In this document: positions 1 to 12,000 of the stretch, in pieces
How positions within the stretch are numbered: the stretch's first letter is position 1
How the letters are laid out: every line of letters begins with the position of its first letter
Assembly: GCA_903813345.2 (NCBI GenBank)
Contig: CAIIXF020000012.1
Coordinates: forward strand, 30,901,001-30,965,000
Direction: 5' to 3'
Length of the DNA: 64,000 bases
Origin: Owenia fusiformis
Taxonomy: Eukaryota; Annelida; Polychaeta; Sabellida; Oweniidae
Notes under the pieces: model-generated
The model's input: only the letters and a program-made list of their open reading frames with translations
Told to the model about the DNA's origin: nothing
Database searches by the model: none
Translations under genes and position numbers: made by a program

Positions 1-93
1 CTGAAAAATGTCATTAACTTCAACATTTTGGCATAAAAAGTGAAATCAAGTTTTCATCAGTTGTATGTACGACAAATCATTCTTTGTTTGTAG

Positions 94-3000
94 GGGATCA
101 GGATGTACTTTGGGAGATGATACTCTTACTAGAGAAAGGCCTTTTCAATTCTGTCTCAAACTTCCAGTTCAAACTGCTGTTGATTAAACTCTACAGTACT
201 GTAGGTAAGTGCTATTTCATGGATAGATAGTCTTGCATCAAAGGTCTTTATTGCTTCATTCTCTCTGCTGTTCTGTATATATATCTCTACTACAGGGTCT
301 ATATACAAGACTAATTGAGGTATTTTAGTCAGCTCAGTTTTGAATGATTTTTTAACACTGGACAACTCAGACCGGAGCAGACTCAGACCAAAACAACTTG
401 AACTCAAGACAAATAGACCCAAGGCAATTTAGTGCCAAGAAACCCAGACCAAGACAACTTGAACCCAAGACAAATAGACCCAAGACAATTTAGTGCCAAG
501 AATCCCAGACCAAGACAACTTGAACTCAAGACAAATAGACCCAAGACAATTGAGTGCCAAGAAACCCAGACCCAAGACAATTGAGTCCCAAGAAACCCAG
601 ACCAAGACAACTTGGACTCAAGACAATCAACACCGACCCAAGACAACTCTATAGACTGCATTAAAAGTAAAACTAATTTAATTGCCCCAGTGTTGAATGA
701 GAATGTAATTTTGTAAAAGTGTGATCAATCTCAGGTACACTAGCAGAACATCCTCAGCTATAAAAATGACTATATCCAAAGATTTATAGCAGGACCACAA
801 TAAACTAATGTTGAAATCCACAGACTCTTTTGATGAATTTCTTCCTTTTATTATTTCAGGTGCATTTGGTCCATGTCCCTGTCTATATGATAGCATGGAT
901 ATAAAGTATATACAGAATGATACACTAGGGTAAGTTACATTGTGATCAAAATAACTGTCAATCATAGGTACCTTAATATTGACTTAACATTACATACAAA
1001 ATGACAGGGATAAGTCTGAAGTCACCAAAAATACTACAAAATCTTCAATACTGATACTGTAGAGAGAATGAAATGTTAAATTATTTTAACATGTTCTCAA
1101 AATTATATTCCATCGGGGATAAAGCCCATATTCAAACCTCCATTAAGATAAACGTTTTAATATCTGTAGGTATATAGTTAGCAACCACGTCACTAGGCTC
1201 GGCCATATGCAGTCAGCACTCGCAATGTTCTCCACCATGCTTAGATTCTTCAGTAGCAATTTTAAAGATGTAAGTAAAAAATTTCAATTGTCATCTAAAA
1301 TTAAAAATACAAAACGACACTTTGTATATCTAGGAATAAATCTTTAGAACATTTTAACTTATGGATTAGTTCGTAGTGAAATCTAGTAGCTGTGAAATGA
1401 TTAAACTTGATTTCATATAAAATGCCAAAAAGTGTTTTACCATGAGAAGGTAAAGTGGATTGAACAATATTGCACTTTAACTGTCCGAGAATGATTTTAT
1501 ATTTAAATGTGATTACTTTCACACTTCTTTCTGAATAAAAGGTAATAAAAAGTATTGTATTTTTCAGACCTCTGAATACATAATAGGTTCTTACAAGTAT
1601 GGATCATTCTCTAAGGTAAGTAGGATGTACATCTAAAAAACACATTTTCCATGACTTCATTCCTATTGCTATGCTACACACCTTGGTATTGTGCCTTGAC
1701 ATTTCTATATGAGCTGTATGTTTTTTAAGGAACATTAGCCATTTATCATATAATCCATGAATTCTCCACAAAGAACATAAGTTTCTATGGCAACCAGATG
1801 CCACTGTCTTTACATTCTGTAGATTGGGTTCATATGGTGCCCGCTTTATTTTTAAGAATTTGGCGAAATAGAAAAAAACACCAATTTACAACTTTAGCCA
1901 AAGTTTGGAAATTCCCTGGAATTTTCCAGAGAATTTGTTCTGTGTATTCAAGTAATAAAACCATTTTGAAGCTTTCTTCTTACCTATTTGTTACCAATTT
2001 ATGAAACTTGTGGCGTTAGAGCAATGACTCACTCCCTCACTTTTTGTCAAATTAAATAACCGTCAATACGCCAAAAATGGCAAAATCGCCAAATTTAGTA
2101 GTGCCAAATTAACTCAATCTACAGTATGCTGAGAGTGGGAATGGTGAGAGACTTATTGCAATACAATTGAATTGTCTTCATTTTTCAGATACATGAATTC
2201 ACCAAGTTCCGTGAAAAGCTGGAAAAGTCATTACAGTATGCCTGCGCAAAAGTGGAGAGATCTCTAGTCATTTTAGCATTGGACACTATCAAGTAAGTAC
2301 ATTTTACCATGTTTGAAGGAATTAGAGATTCTCGAAGATAATTATACTACGATTGGTACTTGGTGATCGGCATCTGTAACAAATCACATTTTGCAATTTG
2401 TGTAACCTACATCATACTTCTGTGATGCCTTTTCATTTGATATCTTCTCTTTCAGCTCTAAGAATGCGTCAGAAGTGTTAGATGCTCTTGGCCTCGATGT
2501 TTCCTTATTGTCTGAACCTGCTGTAGAAATTGACACTCTTTGTGACAATAGAGACTTTGACACTATGATCACATGGGACCCAGAGGGCAAGCAGCTTTCT
2601 GAGTTGGAAAAGGCATTGTCATTAAAGGAAGAGGTAGGTGGAGTGAAGTGTATGTAAATAGACACTCTTTGTGGCAATAGAGACTTTGACACTATAGGTA
2701 GTAAGCTAGCACCCAAAAATGTATTAGTTCGTGAACAAATTGAAATTACTTGCTTCTTATGTATTTTTATGTGATACTTCAGAAAATGTTTGTCTGACGC
2801 GCCATATCCGGGGCGAAAGTTGTCAAATTGGCATTTTCGACCCTAAAATGGAAAATTACAGGGGGTACTTTATCATCACTGAATAAATCATTCTGTTAGT
2901 CTTCAATCATCATAATAATTTTATGGGGAGTTGATTGGATCATGCTAAGGTAGTATGTAAAATTTCAATGCTCTGTCACTCATGGTTGTCATGGAAACCA

Positions 3001-6000
3001 CAATTTTCGTTCAAAATATCCTTAATTTTGCAAAACCTGAACATGTACATCATGTAGAATATGGATTATTTTTTGAATCCACACATATCAACACATTTTA
3101 GCACACTCAAAATAACCAGTACAGTTCAAACATTTGTTTAAATATAAAGGATATTGCAATTTACATGATTGGTCAGTGTCAAAGAACATACAATTACATG
3201 AGTGATCAAAAGTGGGCGTCGCCCCCATACTAGAGTAGATGATTGCTATTCTCTATAAAACCAGAGATAAACTTGACTTGAGATACATTTACATTGGACT
3301 TCTTTGATTATACTTTATATTTTTTTCTGGTAAATAATGTACAACTCAGAGCAATGGTTATTGCATGAGGAGGGGTTGGGTTAGTAACAGAATTGGGTAT
3401 ATCTGGATTTCATGGGGTACATCTTCTGGGTCTTCTTCATATTCATCTCAATATATGGGATATTACAACTTACATGATTGGTCAGTGTCAAAGAACATAC
3501 AATTACACAAGTAATCAAAACTGGGCGTCGCCCCCATACTAGAGTAGATGATTGCTATTCTCTATAAAACCAGAGATAAACTTGACTTGAGATACATTTA
3601 CATTGGACTTCTTTGATTATACTTTATATTTTTTTCTGGTAAATAATGTACAACTCAGAGCAATGGTTATTGCATGAGGAGGGGTTGGGTTAGTAACAGA
3701 ATTGGGTATTTTCTGGGTCTTCTTAGTTATCTCAATATACTGTATATAGTTATATGGGAGGGGGGTAGTAACAGAACTTGGAGGTGTGGGGGGAACAAGT
3801 CAGCATTTAGTATCAATTTCATCTTCAGAGTTCTGGATTTCATAAGATACATCTTCTGGAGTCTTTCTGATTCATCTCCTGGTGCTATATCAACAATCAT
3901 TTGTATGAGAATACCAGTCAATACCCATGTCCTGCTGGAATGTCAGGGTTTACAATATGGGCCATATGCATAAGTGCTTTGTAGTAAGCTCTTGACAAGG
4001 TGGAAGAAGACTGATCTCAGTTCCTTCATAGTCTTTGATTGTTTTAGTATGGGGTCTAAACTTCTATTTCAATTGGTTTATCTGGTTTTGCTGGTGTAAG
4101 ACATTGTGGCTTAACATAAATGTTTTTTATATTAATCAGTCTTCTTTTGTTTGTTCAGCATGGCAGCACTACACTTTGCTGTATTCTGTGCTTATCCTAA
4201 CACATTGATTGAAGGAATAAATAAATGAAATGAAAGATATGTAATCTTTAGAATGCACATGAGAGATGGATTGAAAATGTGTTTATTCCTTGTGACAATA
4301 TTACTCTCTGGGCCCATATGGGCCCTAAGGAAATATACTAAATTTCATGGATTCTCTGATGGGTTGTTTTGTTTCTGGAGCTGGCAGAAAATACATGTTT
4401 TTCAAGATACTTCTAACAGCAGAGTGATTATGTGATAATTAAATCCAAAATTCTATAAACAAACCTGATAGGAGAAGAAGAGGGTGGTGGCACATCACCT
4501 TATCAAATGTAGAAAAACATGAGTCCCTTAAGATTAGAATGAGTTCATGAATAAGGATGCAAATAAGAAGCAACTATACCAGTTACACTTAATTGAATGA
4601 TAAAGACCAGAATATGCCAAGAAAAAATCTACTGTGTAGCAGGTGGGAAATGCCATATCCTTTCCAGTGATCATCATGATAAACCATGACATTTTATTTC
4701 TTCCCAGCCCTTCAGGTGAGACAGAAAGATGCTATGAGTATCAGAATGTGTAGTGATGACAATACAATAACAACTATAGATGAGCCTTCTCATAATCTGA
4801 TCATTTTCGTTCTTTTGTTTTATTGCATGATATTGATATATCAACAATCTCTTAAGAGAAAATACCACTAAACACTTGCAGATTTGAGAGTCATATAGCT
4901 GGGACACAATATGGTGCTCCATCTTTTTAAAATGTGCTATCCTGCCCCTTCAAAGCATGGCACTTACTTAATCTAGCGAAGGTATGAAGGCTGCATATAA
5001 TATGCCAGGCCCTAGATGGGAGTAGTAACAGAATAATTGGGAGGGAGAGGTCTGTAACCACTTCCCCACCCTCACCCCACGTAAAAACTATACTACTAAA
5101 CGTATTTATGAGAAATGTTTTATGTAAATTATATTCGAACATGACTGTATTCACGCCTTCTATGAACTGTGAACAAAGTCAATATTTTACCCAGGGTATA
5201 TTCGTTAACACTACCCTTGGTAATACGAGCAATATGTGACATCAAGAGGGCTGTAGTAATGGCAGACCATAATTTGAATATTCGAAAAATTTTGGGGAGT
5301 TTTCATGTTTGAATTGTAATATATACCTCAGAGCAGGCGTGATATTGACAATGACCCCTTAGGGCTAGGTACAAAAGCTTTCGAACCCCTCACTCCCTTG
5401 CCTAGCCATGTGGAGTATATTTGTCAATATAACACCTGCTCTTCAGTCTATATTTCTTAAATAATTGAAGTATAGATGACAGTGATCTTCCGAGCATAAG
5501 CAAGTGGGTGCAGCACCCACCTTAGATTTTGAAAATATGTTTGCACCCACCTGAAAATCCATATGCACCCACATGAAAGTGAGAAAATCATGAAAAATTG
5601 GCATATTTTGACCAATTTTGGTCTGAATTGTGAAAATGAAAATTTGGTACCCACCTGAGAAGAAATCCTGGGGAGATCACTGGATGATCTTAAAACTCAA
5701 GTTGACCTCTGTTTGTAGAGAATGAACCATATACTGTTGTTGGGATGATTCCCACTTTTGATCACTTATGTAATTGTTTGGTCTTGGACACTAACCTATC
5801 ATGTTTATTGTAATATCCTATATATTGAGATGAATATTAAGAAGACCTAGAAGATGTACATGTTCCTTAGTAAATCCAGAACGAAGTATTATGAGATTTA
5901 TACTTGAAGCTGATTAGCGCTGCCCCCTTCCAGTTTCTATTACTAGCCCACCCCCCCCCCCTCTCTCAACCTGCCTCTCATGCAATAACTATAAAACTCA

Positions 6001-9000
6001 GGTGTCACTGGTCAGTATCGAGCGATGGTATATGCCATATAAGCCTGGTTTAGTTCAAATATCAAAGTATTACATCAACTATAAAGTAGCTTAAGTCATT
6101 GAAAACTATAAATATCTTCTCAACTGACACCAGTGAGATGTACATTATTTACCTGAAATGGTTGATATTAAGTATATAATCAAAGAAGTATAAATGATAA
6201 ATATATATATATCTCGAAAATTCTACTTAAACCCTGCATTGGTAATCATCTACTATTATGAAGGTGATGCTGCCTACTTTTGATCACCTATGTAATGGTA
6301 TGGTCTTTGGCACCAATCATGTAAAATGTAGTACCCATATAGGCCCTATTGAAATGAAAATGAAGAAGACCCAGAAGATGTAACCTTTGAAAATCCAGAA
6401 CTATATCAATCAGAATTATACCAAGGCTGATTAGCTCTGCCCCATCCAAATTCTGTTACTACCACCCCCCCCTTCCTCTCCCCATGCAACAACTTTTACA
6501 CTTAGATGTACTGGTACATTATATTTACCAGAAATGCATGATATTAAGTATATTCAAAGAACTTCAATATAAATGTATCTCAAAAGTCAAGTTAAACTCT
6601 GTATTTTCAGAGAATGGTATTCATTTACTAATATGGGGGCGACGCCCACTTTTGATCACTTATGTAGTAGTATGGTCTTTGACACTTACCAATTATATAA
6701 ATTGCAATATCCTTTATGCTTAAACAAATGCTTGAACTTCCCTGGCAATTTTGGGTGTGCTAAAATATTCTTATATCTGTTGATTTGAAAAAAAATCCAC
6801 ATTCTATATTATGTACCTGTACAGGTTTTGCCAAAATTAAGGATTTTTCAATGAAAATTGTGGTTTCCATGACAACCATGAGTGGCAGGTGATTGAAACT
6901 TAACATACTACCTCAGCATGATCCAATCAACTCCCCATAAAATTATTATGATGATTTAAGACCAACTGAATGATTTATTCTATGATGATAAAGTACCCCC
7001 TGTAATTTTCCATTTTAGGGTCGAAAACGCCAATTTGACAACTTTCGCCCCGGATACGGCGCGTCAGACAAACATTTTCTGAAGTATCACATAAAAATAC
7101 ATAAGAAACAAGTAATTTCAATTTGTTCACGAACTAATACATTTTTGGGTGCTAGCTTACTACCTACTATGATCACATGGGACCCAGAGGGCAAGCAGCT
7201 TTCTGAGTTGGAAAAGGCATTGTCATTAAAGGAAGAGGTAGGTGGAGTGAAGTGTATGTAAATAGACACTCTTTATGGCAATAGAGACTTTGACACTATG
7301 ATCACATGGGACCCAAAGGGCAAGCAGCTTTCTGAGTTGGAAAAGGCATTGTCATTAAAGGAAGAGGTAGGTGGAGTGAAGTGTATGTAAATAGACACTC
7401 TTTGTGGCAATAGAGACTTTGACACTATGATCACATGGGACCCAAAGGGCAAGCAGCTTTCTGAGTTGGAAAAGGCATTGTCATTAAAGGAAGAGGTAGG
7501 TGGAGTGAAGTGTATGTAAATAGACACTCTTTGTGGCAATAGAGACTTTGACACTATGATCACATGGGACCCAAAGGGCAAGCAGCTTTCTGAGTTGGAA
7601 AAGGCATTGTCATTAAAGGAAGAGGTAGGTGGAGTGAAGTGTATGTAAATAGACACTCTTTGTGGCAATAGAGACTTTGACACTATGATCACATGGGACC
7701 CAAAGGGCAAACAGCTTTCTGAGTTGGAAAAGGCATTGTCGTTAAAGGAAGAGGTAGGTGTAGAAAATGGAACACCTTTGGAACCTTTCCATAAAAGTTT
7801 GTTTCATATTAAGTTAATGGGTAATGGGACTTTCAGACAGAGGTGTTCCATAGGATAGTTATGTTGTATTTTCCTATCAATGCAATAAAAGCTGTCAAAG
7901 AAGAACGCCTTTTAGACCTCTCTTATTCCTCTTAAGGAGGTTCCATTTTTATATTAAGGGTAATGGGCTTTCAAGTGTTCCATTTTAAGTTTTGTTCTTT
8001 TTATAGAGGCTCATTTTATGTATGTGTTAGGTAAATGGGTAACAGGACTTTCTAAAGTGTTCCATTGATAAATGTTTTCAACTTAAATGATGTCACTTTA
8101 TCCCAAAATATCAATTTAGCCATTTATAGTTCTAATAGTCACTTGGCAATTTAATATAATTTAGAATATAAGACTGTATTGAGACTTTTAGGATGAAATC
8201 ATAGCCAATATAAATATGTGGCATGATCATCTAGATAATTGGTCCAACAATAAGTATATTATGACCTCATATTATTTCAGTATGCCTGGTTGAAGTATAG
8301 GAGCTTACTTCTACAACTCATCGTGTGCTGTATGTCTCTTCAACCACCTCAGCCATCTACCGCCAAACACTCCACAACAAATAATGGTGATGTCACAAAC
8401 CATGTGACCAGTATTGACCAATTACAGAACATTATCAGTCAAATGGATGGCCACCTGAATGACTGTATGAAGATTTTTCCAGATTCTACAAAGGTATGTA
8501 AAGAATTAATTTATTTGATGTGATTGGTTTATGTACTTTGAGTGAGCACTATGATACAATAGCACAGTAAAACCTGTCTAAGTGGAATACCTTTGGTACC
8601 TGTATAAAGTGTTCTACTTGGAAGGTGTTCCACTTATAGAGGTTTATTTAACATTAAGTCAGTTGGTCTTGGGACTTTGAGTAATGTTACACTTACATAA
8701 GTGTCATGGTTCTCACCAGAAAATTTTTAGACCCCGTTTTTTAGCGGTATTGTGACTACTTTTTTCGCGGTATCGCGACTACTTCTCCCCCATGTGAGAT
8801 CAGAGATATCCTATTAGTATACTTTTCAACATACTTCTAAGATTATCTTGCTTTTAATCCCAATATTTATTTCTAAAAGGTTTCTGACTTCCTATTCCTT
8901 GTTTGTATCCAGTTTTATGTATTTTCTCAAGAGTTTTATCGCAAATAATGTGACAAAAACGTATAATTAGACTCCGGAAAAAATGCTTTAGACTCCGGAA

Positions 9001-12000
9001 AAGCTATTATACTCTGGAGCAAGAGGGTTTTAAGACATTAGACTCCAGAGAATCTCCGGAGTCTAAAAGCCTAGTGAGAACCCTGGGTGTTCATCTTCTA
9101 GAGGTGTTCCACTTTACAGGTTTCACTGTATATGGAGTAACGATGTAACTATGGAGTACAATTGTTTTGTAACTAGCAATTAATGGTGACATATTGTTCA
9201 AATAGTACTGTTATATTATTTTTTAACTCCCAAGAAGTGTTATTGCCACAGATTTTTAGACCCGAGTGTTTGCTATCTGTAACAAATTGTTCACTTTTAT
9301 AACCATTTAACTTGGCATTTAAATTTTTTTTTTCAGTATCCTCTCCAAGGTCCAAGTTCAACCAGACTACATGAGTTCCTCAAGCTAGGGTTACACAGCT
9401 TAATATCAGATGTTAGTGTCCTTGTGTTGTACACATACAAACTTACAGACGAGGGAATGGACACGAGGGATCAGGAAAAAGAGGAAACTATTCATGCTGA
9501 TATCTGCACAAAATTAGATTGTGAGTTTTCTGAATAAGCTGATGTTTATAGAATTCTTTGAACACTCAATTGAGTATAAAAAATGAAAGGAAAACAAGGA
9601 TTCTGAGGATTCAAGTTTTTACTCCGGAGTCAAAGCACTCTCAATTTATCACCGTAAAATTATTAGCTTTGCATTACCTTGAATTTGCAAGAAAACGCAG
9701 AATGATCTGTCTTTATAAGCGCCACCTATATTCAAGTTATTTAAAGTTTGTGTGCCTGCAGAATATCTGTATAATGAAATGATGTATTATTTCAATTGGC
9801 CCCTACTTTGAACCACAATTTGCCCCCAAAGGATGACAATATGTAGCCACAGAGGCACATTTTACTCAATTTTGTGAATTAGAAACTTGTATTTTTCAGG
9901 TGTTGTAAAACTCTGCTCATCTCCCCTGATTAGTACTGTGAAGGAAAAAATACATTGTCACCCAGAAGTATTGGATCACCTAGTACATGTTATAGAGGTA
10001 CGTAAAAGCTAGTCTTGTTTTTAAACTTATTAATTAATGTCTAGCATCGAACATGCTTCCAACTGTTCTTGAAAAAATGACTTGACTGAGATTCATTGAA
10101 GTTTAATGATGATTAGACAGTGTGTCAGTTTATAATTTCACCACCATAAGTGGTAATATTTTGCATGTATTGTGTTACCAACAAGAAATGGTGACTGGTT
10201 GTTTAGCAGATTGACTTGATCAGCTCTGCAGATCCTTAAATGCTCAAAGTACATTGAGATCTTGTCAAGACCTGTGACTTGTGTAGAAAAAGATGCCAGT
10301 GTTATTGGAAAGGTCTATTATATTATATTTTGTTTTTTTGCATTCATAACTGAGTTATAAACTCAAATTAAAGAAATAATGTAAAAATGTGTTTTTCCAG
10401 ACTCTCAGCTATGTCTGTCTGCTTCTGAGTGGTGTATATGAGATACTCAAACCACACAAAACCCCCGTCTCAAAGAAAAGCAAGAAAAAGAAGGCAGAGG
10501 CACCTCCATTGGTGAGTATTAAAGAAAGATAGACAATCCCATAATTCCTTCGTTTGATCATCTAGCTAGAGTCATCACTCAGATCAGTCAGTGTTTCAGT
10601 TATATTACTGTAAATTAACCAGTACTTTCTTACATTTTACATTTCATTAATTTGGTTCACAAAATGAATATATTGTGAGTTAATTCTTCTCATAACATAG
10701 AATGTAACCAAATTGTGTTCTGTAAATGATCATACTGTTTTAACATTATATGCAATAGAGCATGACAAATCAAAAAGTGTACAAGTATTTTAAAAGTGGT
10801 GTCAATAATGTCTCTTTACAATTACAATACAGTCTGTGGAAATTTAGACACGTAATGGACGCCCTGTATTTCTCACACTATAATGTGTCAGCTGTGTGTG
10901 AAATATAAATTATTCAAGAAACCAACTGTATATTATTCCACTTTTTAGCCTCCAACACTGGCAAATTTTACGAAGTTGATCGATGACATCACAAAGCGAG
11001 GCGAAGATTTATGTAAATTAGTTAATGACATCACAGATTGTGCAGGGATGATTTCCACACATTTTGGCATCACTGTACTGAGCCTGAAGGATAATACAGG
11101 AGAGGTAGGTATTTCATTGGTTCACACTTTGTATTTCATTGGTTTTCCCTTGGTATTTCATTGGTTTACACTTTGTATTTTATTGGTTCACATTTTGTAT
11201 TTCATTGGTTCACACTTTGTATTTCATTGGTTTTCCCTTGGTATTTCATTGGTTTACACTTTGTATTTTATTGGTTCACATTTTGTATTTCATTGGTTCA
11301 CACTTTGTATTTCATTGGTTTTCCCTTGGTATTTCATTGGTTTACACTTTGTATTTTATTGGTTCACATTTTGTATTTCATTGGTTCACACTTTGTATTT
11401 CATTGGTTCTCACTTTGTATTTCATTGGTTCACACTTTGTATTTCATTGGTTCAAACTTTGTATTTTATTGGTTCTCCCTTGGAATTTCATTGGTTCACA
11501 CTTTGTATTTCATTGGTTCACACTTTATATTTCATTGGTTCTCCCTTGTTATCCCACCCAAGTTCGAGGGGGATATAGAAAAGCCGTCCGTCCGTCCGTT
11601 CGTGTGTCCGGGCAATAACTCAAATACCGGTTGACGGATTTCATTCAAATTTTATAGGCTTATGCCTTATGGATGTAGGACCTCTGCTCGAGAAGGAATT
11701 TTCAATATGGCCGCTGAATTCAAAATGGCGGCCATTTTTCGGAAAAAATATAATCTTTAATAACTCAAATACTAGTGGCCACCAAATTTCAAAATGGCGG
11801 CCATTTTTCGTAAAAAATGTTATCTTTGATAACTCAAAGACCATTGAATGGATTTGATTCAAATCTTAGATGCTGATGCCTAGGGACATAGGAACTCTGC
11901 TCGAGAAAGGATTTTCAAGATGGCAGCTAAATTTCAAAATAGCGGCCATTTTTCATAAAAAAAACGTTATCTTTGATAACTCAAAGACCATTGAATGGAT

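Larger units (their letters stand above)
2695..7166. mobile_element. 4.5-kb fold-back element with long inverted arms
   Basis: Ends are TAGGTAGTAAGCTAGCACCC and its inverse. Arms pair over at least about 550 bp (2695-3250 with about 6620-7166), and further modules recur inverted (3250-3700 with about 5730-6500). The target trinucleotide CTA is duplicated (2692-2694, 7167-7169). Independently, the split array copy is 34 + 98 = 132 bp against a 129-bp unit, exactly 3 bp too long. No transposase-like reading frame was recognised inside, so it is probably non-autonomous. It lies wholly in an NAA25 intron. Confidence 0.8.

Noticed and set aside
7273-7710. 145-codon minus-strand frame
   Set aside because: Antisense of the 129-bp array; the period is divisible by three, so any stop-free phase extends.
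10976-11634. 157-200 codon hydrophobic frames
   Set aside because: 21-bp minisatellite read in all three phases; only 10949-11104 is NAA25 exon.
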